The translations under genes and the position numbers were made by a program. The notes beneath the pieces are model-generated. The model was not told the origin of the DNA, searched no databases, and saw only the letters and a list, made by a program, of their open reading frames with translations. This document shows positions 1 to 11,137 of a DNA stretch of 64,000 nucleotides, piece by piece. How positions within the stretch are numbered: position 1 is the first letter of the stretch; every line of letters begins with the position of its first letter. Source of the stretch: Centropus unirufus (taxonomy: Eukaryota; Chordata; Aves; Cuculiformes; Centropidae). The stretch lies in the NCBI GenBank assembly GCA_013397695.1, contig VYZI01000121.1, positions 635,815 to 699,814 of the forward strand. The letters are read 5' to 3'.

Positions 1-709
1 TTAACCATGCAATTCTTCCCCCAGGTAGAACAGCTCCCCTTCTGGAACACAGCACATCACATCACCGTGCCAGAGGATCCCGGTCAGTGCAAGCTTCTAA
101 GCAGGAGTTCAGAACTACTGGTGCCATTTCCCACGCTTTCCAAGCTCTTCAATCATGCTTTAATTTCAGACCTGGCTGAGATAACACCAGATATGTTTTG
201 TGGACACATCACCTGCACTTCCAACTTGTGAAGCCAGGGAATTCCACAGTGGAGACACAACCAGGGCTCCCTGCCAGGAGATACAACCCTTCCTTGGCGA
301 GAGGGTCTTGTGCTTCCAAGGTCTCACTGAACCATGCTGAAACCATGCACCGGGTATATCTCCCATCTCTACCTCGCAATCCCATCTCCATCCATCCCAT
401 TCTATCCCCACAGATTCCTACAGTCTGCCAGCCCACGTGAAAGCAGAACCTACAGCCTGGTAGAAGCAAAGCAGCGCAGGCAACAGAAGCTTCCCAGCAC
501 AGGGCGGATGCATCTATGAGCTCGAATTACATGCTCCTCGCTCTGCGCTCCCCGAGATGCTTTCCAAAAAAAGAAAAAAAAAATCAAAAAAAAAAGGCCA
601 TGCGGCTGCCAGGAGGCTTTTCCCTGGCAGAGCAGTGCGGGAAGCTGCCCCTCGGGCTCCCTCCAGCGCCCCCGGCTCGCACAGCAGCCAAGCTGTTCCT
701 CCCGGCACA
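1..709. other. Non-coding sequence, nothing recognised
   Basis: No splice-flanked open frame or repeat family is recognised here. An A-rich stretch lies near 566-597, next to the 3' end of the neighbouring CR1 copy. Short open frames on both strands have no supporting splice sites. Confidence 0.4.
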
Positions 710-1235
710 GAATCATGGAATGGTTGGGCTTGGAAATCACCTTAAAGTTCCAACGCCCTATCATGGGCAGGGACACCTCCCACCTCCAAGCTCCATCCAA
801 CCTGGCCTTGAACACCTCCAGGGATGGGGCAGCCACCACTGCTCTGGGCCAGGGTCTCCGCACCCTCACAGCAAAACATTTCTTCCCAAGATCTCATCCT
901 CAAGCTCCCCCTCTCACAGCTGGAAAACACTCCCTCCTCTTGCCCCATCCCTGCACTCCCTGGTCAAGAGCCCCTCTCCAGCTTTCCTGGAGCCCCTTTG
1001 AGCACTGGAAGCTGCTCTGAGGTCTCCCCACAGCCTTCTCCAGGCTGAACTACCCCAACTGGCTCAGCCTGACCTCCTACAGGAGGTGCTGCAGCCCTCG
1101 GATCTTCTCAGTGGCCTCCTCTGGACTTGCTCCAACAAACCCATATCCTTCCTGTGCTGCAGAATCCAGAACTGAACGCAGGATTCCTGGTGAGGTCCCA
1201 TGAGAGCAGAGTGCCAGAATCCCCTCCCTTGACCT
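710..1235 (-). mobile_element. CR1 LINE, 5'-truncated 3' end
   Basis: Read on the minus strand this is the 3' part of a CR1 non-LTR retrotransposon. The element's final octamer region (agaatcatggaatgg on the plus strand) sits at the left end. It is followed by the diagnostic block 'ccagggatggggcagccacc' and the stretch resembling the end of CR1 ORF2 ('tccaggctgaac', 'cctctggac'). Similarity fades at about 1235, typical of 5' truncation. No intact ORF remains. Confidence 0.9.
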
Positions 1236-3120
1236 CTCATGAGCCAGAATCCCAGCTCGCTCCCACCCTGGCTTCCCAGCCAAACTACACTACCAGTGGC
1301 ACAGGCTCCCCCATTATTCTCCCACTCTCCCTCAAATTTTCACCTAGAGCATCAATCTTTTAAAGATTTTCTTATGTTTTATATAAAAAAACAACATATA
1401 GGGACTATGGGACAATATAACATCATCTCAGATCTTGCATCCTGTCATCAGGGCCCACACTACCACCAATTCCCAGCATCAGGGAAAAGGGCCAAGAGAA
1501 AGTTAAAAGGGTGAGAGACAAAGTAAGAAGTTGCCAAGCGAAACCACTTACGCACAGTGAGGCCGGCAGCATTTCCATCCTACCTTTGCTGTCGCCATAT
1601 CAGACGTCTCCATGTTTTCTGCTTGGCCTATCAGTAGACAAGAGCATTGAAGGAGAAGGGAAGGGAGAGAAAGGGAAAGTCAAAAGAGGATGAAGAAGAC
1701 AAGACAAACAATTTGACAGGGGGATGAGAACAATAAGAAAGTCACTTTAAAGCTAGTCCCAAGTTTTCCCTCCTGCCTCCAGAAATGGGCAGAAAAAGCA
1801 TCTCAATCAGGTAGTTCCAATTTAGGTGCTTGACCAGAATCTGGCACAAGACTTGAGTCATTGCCACCCCCCACTGGTCTCGTAGGACACTGAGGAGTAG
1901 AGGGCCCTCCTCCCAGCTTCCATTTCAGGCCTGAGCTTCTGCAGGGAGCAGGCAACCAGCTCATCTTGTGGATGTGCTGCTCACTTCTCCCTCTCGCTCT
2001 CTGTTGGTGACACAACCAACCTTCCCACATAGGTAACTTGGGAATCAGGAGAAAGGAGGAAAACAATTAGATTCCAAGCTGTGCATGGGTAAAGGAGGAG
2101 TGATCAGAGATGAGGAGGATGGAGAAGGAAAAGGCAGCTTCTGAAAGGAAAGAGGGAAAGGATTCAGCCAGACAGGCAGAGAAGCAATGCTGCAAAATAA
2201 GCAAACCAGAGACAGGCTGGTCAGAGACAGATTTACACGTGCAGAGGAAAACGTAAGGTGGAGGCCAGTCATCTGCACCCTACTGAGAACACTCACCTCA
2301 GAGCAACACTCAGAAACGATAGGGTCTAAACTAGGAACTCTCTGGGCTCAGACTGAAAATACCCAATCATCACCTAAGGTCAGCCTTGTCCCAGCATCAA
2401 GAGGCATCCGTAGTCGCAGCAGCCCTGCCTGGCTGAGACCAGCCCTGATTGGCGACGCAGCGTGACTTCATCCCACCCCATCCAGCACCCGGCTTCTCCC
2501 TCCTGGGTCCTGCAGGCTCCTCCTGGCCTGTTTCACTACCGTAAATCAGCCTGGAGCCTATTAGCTCCAGCCAGCCCTGGAACCCTCACACGCAGTCTCT
2601 CCGAGCACTCCGGCTCTGGCAAAGCAGACAGACATGAGCAATCCTGCCAGGGAGGGAGGCAGGAAAAACACTGCAGGGCTCAGTCAAATTAAGAGCCTCT
2701 GAGGGCTAGAAAACATCACTGCTTGAAAGTGCTTATTCATACAACAGCACAGCACGCTGTGCTCAGGCACACAGCAGGCACCACAGCCCTGGACGCAGAG
2801 CGCGGGGGCTCTGCAAACACTTTACAGCACACTAAACCGTCTACGAACCTTGAAGGGCTGCTACGTGGTCTCTGCAAAACCATAGCACTACTGTTCGCTT
2901 GTGCGCAGGCACGCACCACTATGGGGCAGACCCACAGGGTTTTATGATATTGAGTATTTTGCAGTCTTGCCATTAATATACACGGGAATAAATATATGTG
3001 TATATAATGGATGTTGCTGTTATGTGGATGTGCAATGTAAACAGTAAAAAGGGTCTGCAGTCCATAGAAACAATAACACTTAGCACTCAAACCACTTTTA
3101 GAAAAGGGCCACCAGTACAC

Positions 3121-3138
3121 AAAAAAAAAAAAAAAAAA
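3121..3138 (+). repeat. Poly-A run (18 A)
   Basis: An uninterrupted run of 18 A follows 'gtacac'. No flanking target-site duplication or gene-like sequence was recognised upstream, so a processed-pseudogene tail is not supported. Confidence 0.9.
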
Positions 3139-4723
3139 TAGAAAGCACTCCCAACAAGTCCTGTCTTGGAACACAAGAAACTTAGATTTCTCTCTTGTGA
3201 TGCATTTGTGCAGCCATTTGCTTATACAAACCAAGACTGGCACCCCTTCACCTTTCTAACTCAACATATTCAAACACACCAACTTCATGCTTACCAGGGA
3301 CATGACAGATCTTATGAAAACCTATCTATTTTTCTATCTCCATCCAAAACACTGTTGTGATTATCATGTAGCTTTAACATCCCTAACCCAATGCCACAGA
3401 AGTATTACCACACCACCTGAGTTAGCTGCCTTCACTAGGGTAAGGATTGTCATCTTTGTTGCATCCTAGATGGATTTCCAAATGCCTCCTATGTTATCAC
3501 GTTGAAGATTGTCTGAAAAGTAACCATAAAACATCCGGTGCTGAGATACACAAGCAGCAAATGCACACTCTGGACAATCTACTCCCCTACCCTTCCATGG
3601 AGCCACTGAAGTCCCTTACTGGGACTCATTTGTGTGCATTTTAAAACAAGTATTCACAGGGGACATGAACGGGGGAAAAAAAAAGAAAACACACCAACAG
3701 CCTCATGAAGGACCTTCAGCAAATCCTCATTTAAAGAGCCAGCAAAGCTCAACTTCACAGTTCAGAGTAAGTTACATTTCCACACTGGACTCTCTTGACA
3801 GCAGAAGCTGTCTGTAGATTGAGCAGGGGATGCAGCTCATGAACTTAAAAGCAAACAGGAAACATCTCCTGAGGAAGTCCATTTTCCAGAAGGGAACAAC
3901 CCACTCTGACACACTTGAAGGCTGGGTAAGAATTCAAAGCTCTATAAATAGCTCCAGCAACAGCCGGGTTAGCTCAGAGCTTGAGCTTGTAATCACCTCC
4001 AAAAAGATATTTTACAAATTAGAAACCATTGATTGTTACGAAGAACGACGTGCAAATGTCACTGCCACAACTCGCAGCCATCAAGGCATGTTCTGTACAA
4101 TTACAGCATTGCGGCTTTGCTACTGCCCATCATTCCAGCTGTGGCTTCCCATTAACCAGAGCAGAGTCTCCTCTGAAGAATTCACAGTAACTGAAAAGTT
4201 GACTTATTCAAGTCCCCATGCAGTGGAAACAAGGGCCTTGGAAAGCCAGAACAGATCAGTTCACTAGAAAATGTGTGACCACAGGCGGCAAGATGCTGCC
4301 TACCAGGCACCACTTCAGCCACAGCTTCATTCTCCCATATGGCAAGAAAGGAAAGCCTGCAGGAGTTGGGTGAGCAGTAAGAAAAAAAAAGAAAAAAACA
4401 GTGCCTGTGTGAAACACACATGCAAAATAAAACCCATTAGTAACAGAACCACAGGGAGGGGAGACTAGAAGCGAATTAGGAACCGTCATGAACAGAGAAC
4501 TGCTACAAAGAATGCCAGAATGTAAGGAAGAGAGAGTTTAACTGTTATGCACCTTGGAGTACAGGTGTACAGATCCTCAGGAAAACGTGCCAGATGGATA
4601 AACTCCAGATTCCTTGCTGAAGTCAGCAGTGTCCTGTGGCTCTACAGCTTCTGCTGTCAGAGAAAACGCTCTGCAATCGCAGCATCTGCGAGCGAGGGCA
4701 CACCTCCATTTCCCGGGGAAAAG

Positions 4724-4745
4724 AAAAAAAAAAAAAAAAAAAAAA
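4724..4745 (+). repeat. Poly-A run (22 A)
   Basis: An uninterrupted run of 22 A preceded by 'ggggaaaag'. It is probably a polymorphic mononucleotide microsatellite. No source element was recognised next to it. Confidence 0.9.
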
Positions 4746-4975
4746 TCAATCTCAGAAGAGACTCTGCTGCAGCAGCTGGGAGCCCACGCGAGACCTCATT
4801 TCCAGAAATGAAAATATGCATTTCACACTCTTGGAATCATGGGAGTTGTAGTAACAGCGTGCACAAAATAGAGCGCCCCTAAGTGAACGCGGCGTTTGTC
4901 ACAGAACACAAGTTAAAATTCAGGGTCTCGCAAAGGAAAGGGAAGTAGAACGGCATCACAGCAGCAAAGTCATAC

Positions 4976-5073
4976 CTTTAGGTATCCTGGGGGAAGAGTG
5001 TGCAGAGAAGCTCCCCTCCATTCCAAGGTGAAGCACAATAATTCCCGAGAGTGGCTTTGGAGGAGGGAGAATA
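4976..5073 (-). CDS. Weak candidate internal exon (98 bp)
   Basis: A frame on the minus strand is bounded by an acceptor with a moderate pyrimidine tract (ctccttatgcaatag) and the donor AAAG|GTATGA. Joined in phase 2 to the 48-bp candidate upstream, or directly to the 78-bp exon, it reads ILPPPKPLSG, later GMEGSF and SSPRIPK, with no stop. The intron to the 48-bp candidate would be only 165 bp. A second frame is also nearly open, and splice signals of this quality occur by chance, so this is recorded only as a possibility. The product is not recognised. Confidence 0.17.
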
Positions 5074-5238
5074 CTATTGCATAAGGAGAAAGTGTCACTA
5101 TCAGGAGGATGGAAGAGTAGGATGATTCAGTTTGCTGCTGCTTTTTTCTTGAGCAATATTATAACAAAAGAGCTGCTTCTTTCACACAGAGTCCCTTGTC
5201 TTTTCCCCCTTTTTGCCTTCCATGTTTGAACTCTTAAC

Positions 5239-5286
5239 CTTGCATTTGCTTCAGATGGGGCAATAACCCCGGAAGACTCATTCATT
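5239..5286 (-). CDS. Candidate internal exon (48 bp), unrecognised gene
   Basis: The acceptor is very good: the pyrimidine/G-T tract 'tgccctggcccttttcag' directly precedes the exon. The donor is acceptable (GCAAG|GTTAAG). Length is 48 bp (16 codons). Only one frame is free of stops and it is the phase-2 frame that the upstream 78-bp exon requires. It reads MNESSGVIAPSEANA after the split arginine codon. No domain is recognisable in so short a piece. A chance pairing of splice-like sites is the main alternative. Confidence 0.33.
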
Positions 5287-8200
5287 CTGAAAAGGGCCAG
5301 GGCAACAACAAATCTTAATGAATCATGGCATCCTTCATAGAAAAAAATCCTCCTCAATTGGAATTCATCAGGAAATGAAAAGCCGTCTTCTAAATTTTAC
5401 CTTCCTTTACAAATAGCTTGCAGGCACCGGTGAAGAGGCAATACAACTTCCTTACATTGGGTGGAAATATTATGGCCTGGTCATCTCCCTCTTCATGTAG
5501 GTCAAGATATTCAGAAATGCCTCATGGCATGAAATAAGTCACATCACAAGCCAGCCAATACCTCAGGGTAATGCTGAAGAGGTCTCTCAAAATCAGAGTA
5601 CTTTAAAGAGTCTTACAGCTGAGAGACTCAGGATCCTTTGTACTTTAAGTCTTTTAAGTACATTAAGCTAAATCTTTACAAGGAGTATAGCAACATTCAG
5701 TTTTGGGACTGGAACTGCTTAAAAAAAAATAGTCTGTACGCAGATAGGTGGCACAGCAGAGAAGTCTAACTCATCTGTATCTGTGTCTAGTGCCATGCCC
5801 TATCCTGCGCATTAACTAACCTTGTGTATATCAGATAAGTGCGTAAAAACCTTGTAGCAAGAACAAACACCACCATAGTTCAGCTTTAAGAACAAAAAGC
5901 CTAGAACAGCTGCAAATTCCTGAGAGGAAGAGAGCAATCCTGGATTCATCTTTTCTGAACCCTGAGATAGAAGAAAGTAGCTGAAGAGGAGGCTCAGAAC
6001 CCAGGTCTTAAGCACAAGTTCCCAGTTCGCAGTCAGAAAGGCTTTTCCCCATCAGCAGAGAAAGCCTCCCTCAGCCCAGGTTCCTCACTACACCTTGCAC
6101 GTTCAAGAGCTCTTCCAGTAGCAGTGACATCAGCACCAGGGTAGAAAGGCTGGCAGCTGCACATAGGGATGCTGCACAGACCGTGCCTGCTTCCCTGCAG
6201 CATCACACACGACACAAAGCTACACCTCCTTGTGGAACCCAGAATCAAGATTCCTAGTTTCTGAGGGGGCTGATGCACGGGAGCTGCTGCACAAAGGAAC
6301 AGCCTGTTCAAGCTCAAATAAAGAAGTCTGAGCGCTTCAGTGTCTACATCCAAAGCAAAGATCCTTTTTCACAACAGAGAAATAACAGAATCTTACAGTG
6401 CTGAAAGCTTTGTTAGACCCATATCCCTCAAGAAGACCTTGATGTATGGGCCTGCCATTGAAACAAGAGGAAGGGGTGGGAAAAGACAACGCATAACACA
6501 CTGCAACCCCCTAGGTTTGGGACTGGGTACTTAACATGCAAAAGAAAACAAGTAGCAGAGAAGGCTAAAGGAAAATTATTAGGTCAAACTTGCAGGGGAA
6601 AAGGGAAACGAGCTGAGGGTCTCAAGGACAGACCTTGGTAAGCATTACAATGCCCGACCTTGTTACAGTGCATCGTGCCGCAGGGGCACATGCTGCCATC
6701 ACAGAAACGCACAATAAAATCTGCAAAGGCCAAAAAAGAAATAGAAAGAGAAAAAAAAAAGAAAGAGGAGAAAGAAAAGAAGAAATGAGAGGTCAGTGAG
6801 CACTCACACGGTTACAGTCATCTGCAGAAATGGGGATGTCTGTCCAAGTGCCAACGTGCTCCCCAGAAATCTGAGGAAGCGTCACTTCAGCAGCATGGGA
6901 GGAAAACACTTGACTTGGAAAAGGATGGAATCCCACCTTGTCTACACACACACAGTAGTTTTAGGGGGGAAAAAAAGGCAGCACAGATGGGTGATTGCAG
7001 AATCCACCGTGGAAAGAGGCGATGCCACCACTGAGAAAGTTCTAGGAGAGCTTTAATCGCTGTTATTGTAGTCACTGCAGCTTGGCCCCAAAGGAAGCAG
7101 CAGTGACTAGGCTGATGAGAAGACAGAGCTATGGAGAGATCGCCAGAGACTGAGCTGCAAAAGAGGCACTGGTCTCCTTCCTCTGCTCTCAGATTTCTTC
7201 CATCACAGGCAATTCAATTTTAAAGGCACAGCTGCCTTTAAGGCTCTGCCAGATATGATGCTGCAACAGGATCTGATGCAAAACCCTTAAAGAATGAAGA
7301 AGCCTCTATTGAAACATTAATGAGGTTAATTGCCAAAATGAAATTCTCAAGGCCAGAATTAAGCAACTACTATTTCTCTTGAATTAGATTCTAGATTACC
7401 CGGTGGAAGTTAACACAGTTTTTCCCAAGTCTCTTAAAATTTGTGTGAGCAAAACTGCTTTGAGCATCAACCAGTGGTGTTCTTGGTGAAGAGAATGGAT
7501 GTAGAGCTCCGAAGGAAGCCGAAGCATGGCTTTGCACAGGTAGAGTCCACGAACGGGTGTTCTATGCCCAGCTGACCCAATACAAGGAAGTTCCTGCTCT
7601 TTGTGTTTCCTGCCAGGACACTGATGCACTGTTAAACGGAGAACCCCTAGCAGCTCACCCTGAGCTATTGGGTCACCACAGGAGACTCTGTACTCTCCGC
7701 CTGACAAGATAAGCCTGTCCTTCCCTTTTTTGTACCAATAAATCAGAAGCAATTAAAACTTCTTCCCAGGGAAACAAAAATGAGCTCCTCTTTCTGTGTC
7801 CCATGCTCTGCTAAAGGGAGCCAGATTCTCAGGGTGAAGATGAGGTATGTAAAGAGGCATTAAAATACCAAGTTATGGGGATCTCCGTAAGGTACACTTA
7901 AATATCCCTTACATTAAGTACCTATTCTTTGTGTACTGAATTTCCAAACATGTCATTTTCTATCATCATGGAATACAGCAAGAAGGAAGTATGTACCTAC
8001 ATTAATTCCCCTCCTCCATACCCGGTATTATTTCTGTTTCTTTATGTTCTATTTCCACTCATTTTGAATACTTGGTATTTTTCCATTTAGACATCCAGTT
8101 AGAAAGTGTAAAGACAAATGTTTTCAAAGTTAGCCATCACAAATACTTGCATACAAAGATATGCAGCACTAACAGCATGGAAGAAGCCAAGATAAATTGT

Positions 8201-10899
8201 TTATGTGCTGACTGTGAAGTTAGGGAAAAGCTGATTTGTTCAGGAATTCACATTGAGCACAATCTGTACAATAGATAACAGCTTATCTTATGACATAGAT
8301 GTTCCACTAAACAAATCCAAAAGAACTTTAATGCCTAGTTCAGTGGCCTTAAAATTTTGAGGAAATTTTTCTGTCCCTTCGGAAAAGTAAGAAAGATCCT
8401 GCACTGAGTAGCCAGGTTGTAGAAAGAGCTAATAATTGCACTGTAAATAAGGGTCTGTAAAGGCCTTTAAGGGCAAACACAGGCATCCAAGCTGGAAAAA
8501 AAAAAAGGCTATTCCCACATCTCCTTCCACCACTCACATAACCTGCCAGAGTCCCAGGGGAACTGAGGCAGCAGCATCACAGGTCAAGAGCACCATCCCC
8601 TCCAGCTGTAGCCTAAAGCTCAGGTAGAACAGTCAGCCTCCCTCGGTGCCTTCAGCTTCCTTAAGCAATCAGCTAGAGAGCCAGGGCTGCAAACTGCAGT
8701 GCCAGCTCTGATTCAGGCACATGCTATGATCGCAGATTCCTTGCAAAATTGGGTAGGAAAAATGCTGTCAATAATGAGCCTTCGGTTTCTGCCCTTCAAC
8801 CTACACCAGTCCTTTTCAATGTATTGGCTTACCAAGCAGGTTTCAACCTGCTTAACTCTGCAATATTTCTCCCCACCTAGTGACCTGCATATTTATTTCC
8901 TTTTCTATGTCCACTGTGTGTCAAACAAGTCACTATAAATTCAGAGAATTTGCTACGAAGACAGTCAAATAATGCTTGAAAGCTCTGAACTCTTACGAAG
9001 AATCGAGGCAGATAAAGGCTGTACTGACATGGCCTTGACTTGTAGACATCCTTCTCACTCCACGAATTCCTGTGGTCAGGATGGTAAGAGATACAGACAC
9101 CACAACCAGGAGCTCGATCTGATAACTTGAGTAGCCAGGAGTAGCACAAGCTGAGGCACTGTACGGTCCCCTCTTCAGCTGGCTTGTCTGGCATCACATT
9201 TTAGTCTTTTATCATTGATTATTAAGTGGATAAATGGCTTTCATTTCCACCAGCCAGGCAGGATTCTGAAGATGGGAATGCCTCTTCCCAAGTGGGGCTT
9301 TTTGGCTCCAAAGGCCACATAAAAGCTAAAGGACAGATCGTTCTCTGCCTTCTCCTGTATTATTTCTCTTCTCAATCAACTGACTGTTGATTTAGTTCCA
9401 CTGTTTGAGTTCTGTGCAGCTAAGATCACCTTTTGCTTCTACTTAAATAGCACATGAGGTCTCAAACTGACCAGGGATCCTAGGCATTGCTGTATGCAAA
9501 TAATATTAATTCTAGATTGAAGTAATACATGACAAAACTAGATTTGCAGCTATTCTGTCTGGTGAGGAAAAAGAGGAAGACCTGCTTAAAGGTTAAAGTA
9601 CCACAAAGCTCCAGAATTATTTTTTTAATATGTGCTTTTTGGTGTTTGCCCAGGTGTTTCCCCAAACTTCCCCTTCCCAAGAAAAAAGATTAGAAGAAGG
9701 ACCCCAAGGAGCTCCATCCCAACCATCCCATCCCATTTTATTTTAGCACCGCCTATGTTTCATTACACAGTTAGTACCAGAACATAAGACGGATACAAGG
9801 AACAATGTACTTTAAGAGCTCCTCCTTGCAGCTGCACTGCCAGGCACATTCGCAACATGACTCATAAGAAAATCTCAGTTCCCGATGACATCTCAGTTAA
9901 AGTGTTCCCAGTATGAAGAAAGGTGGGCTTCTCTGACAGGGAGACAAAAGAGACATTGCCTACACACCGCTCTTTTTGAGGAAACCCAGCACTAATTTCT
10001 AGCATCACTTTTGGTTCTCTGTTATGAAGGAGAAATCACTGGTAGAGTTAAAACTACCAAACCCTTCAAGCATGGGCACGTGGAATTCAATTGAAAGGGC
10101 AGTTGCAGCCCTTAAACGTGTCCCAGGCCACATCACAGCTTGAAAAGGAATTCCCATCAAAAGGGATGTGTGTTCTACACATTGGGAAACTCTGCCCTAG
10201 GGATTTTAAGTAAGACTCTGCAATACAGGTTCTATAGCACTTTCTCATCGCTGCATAAACCTGGCTGCACGCTAACAGAATTAAGGCTCTCTCAAATAAC
10301 CCTCACTTTTCTGCATCTTTATAATCCCCTGAGTCCGACTGTGAGAGGCTAAAATCAATTATAAGTTCTCCAATGACTGATTTTATAGCAGGATTGAAGT
10401 TTTAGGGCTGCAACAGAAGCCCACAACAGCCTTGTCCATCTTTATTGATCTTGTCCTTCCTTTGGTTAACAATTGGACTATTTTCAGACAAATCTCGAGG
10501 GGCCCTGAAACAGGCTTAATAGCAACACTTTCCCTCTCAGAATGCCCCCTTCCTCCACAGTTAACATGAAACGGAAGGAGGCACAGGCAGAACAAATCTA
10601 AATTAAGTCTTCTGAACAACCAGCCTCGCTCTCCACAGCCAGTTGGCATCTCACAACGACTACTTCAAAATAGTCCTGGGTAAAACATGCAAGCAAGAAG
10701 CTGGAAGTGCCATACATTCTGCACCACAGCCACTGCCCGACTGCAGGGCTGGTTAGGAGATGCGAGTTAGCAAAGCTGGGTACTTCTCAGCAGGTTGCTT
10801 ACAGCAAAAAGCCCCATCCAAGGGAATTATTGTCTACAGGAACTCTGGGGAGGGCCTCTTTATGAGGAGGTGCATTGATAGCATGAAAGAAGCAATTTT
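5287..10899. other. Probable intron, nothing recognised apart from a purine tract
   Basis: This would be the first part of the 12.6-kb intron between the 78-bp exon and the 48-bp candidate. Strong minus-strand acceptor-like sites (for example 'gtgcctcttttgcag' near 7155 and 'ttttttttccag' near 8490) have no donor in a usable frame. An octamer-like ATGCAAAT next to AATATTAATT sits near 9492-9512. Confidence 0.4.
6743..6785 (+). repeat. Low-complexity purine tract
   Basis: An uninterrupted purine run of about 43 nt made of A runs broken by single G's. It lies inside a longer, nearly pure purine segment (about 6732-6792). Such tracts can adopt triplex DNA, but no function is shown here. Confidence 0.8.
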
Positions 10900-11137
10900 A
10901 AGCTGAAAAGGGGGAGATTTAGATGAGGTTTTAGGAAGATTTTTTTTCTTGTGATAGTGGTGAAGCCCTGGCACAGGTTGTCACCCCATTGCTGGAGGTG
11001 TCCAAGCCAAGGTTGGATGGGGCTTTGAGCTCCCTGACACAGCGGGACGTGACCCTGCCTATGGCAGGGGGGGGATGGAACTGGATGGGCCTTAAAGGTC
11101 TCCCTTCCAGCCCAAACTATTCTACATTTCTGTGATC
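10900..11137 (+). mobile_element. CR1 LINE 3' end
   Basis: Plus-strand CR1 tail. It contains the 'gaagccctggcacaggttg', 'tggatggggctttgagc' and 'ctggatgggcctt' blocks and ends in the octamer-like 'ctacatttctgtgatct'. It includes a run of G's near 11067. It is truncated at the 5' side near the 'gatttagatgaggttttagg' block and non-coding. Confidence 0.85.

Larger units (their letters stand above)
1236..4975. other. Non-coding stretch with purine-rich and poly-A tracts
   Basis: No exon is supported here. Purine-rich blocks lie near 1645-1700 and 2090-2165. The interval 2400-2930 is GC-richer but shows no splice-flanked frame. A minus-strand frame at 4256-4330 follows a very strong pyrimidine tract and 'ctcctgcag', and could extend the weak 3' candidate at 4976-5073, but nothing else supports it. 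Confidence 0.4.

Noticed and set aside
450..869. 139-codon minus-strand open frame.
   Set aside because: Largely translated CR1 tail (from 710 onward) plus a T-run. It is not a host gene.
2737..3243. 168-codon minus-strand open frame.
   Set aside because: It is built partly from the 18-nt A run (a polyphenylalanine stretch) and has no coding context.
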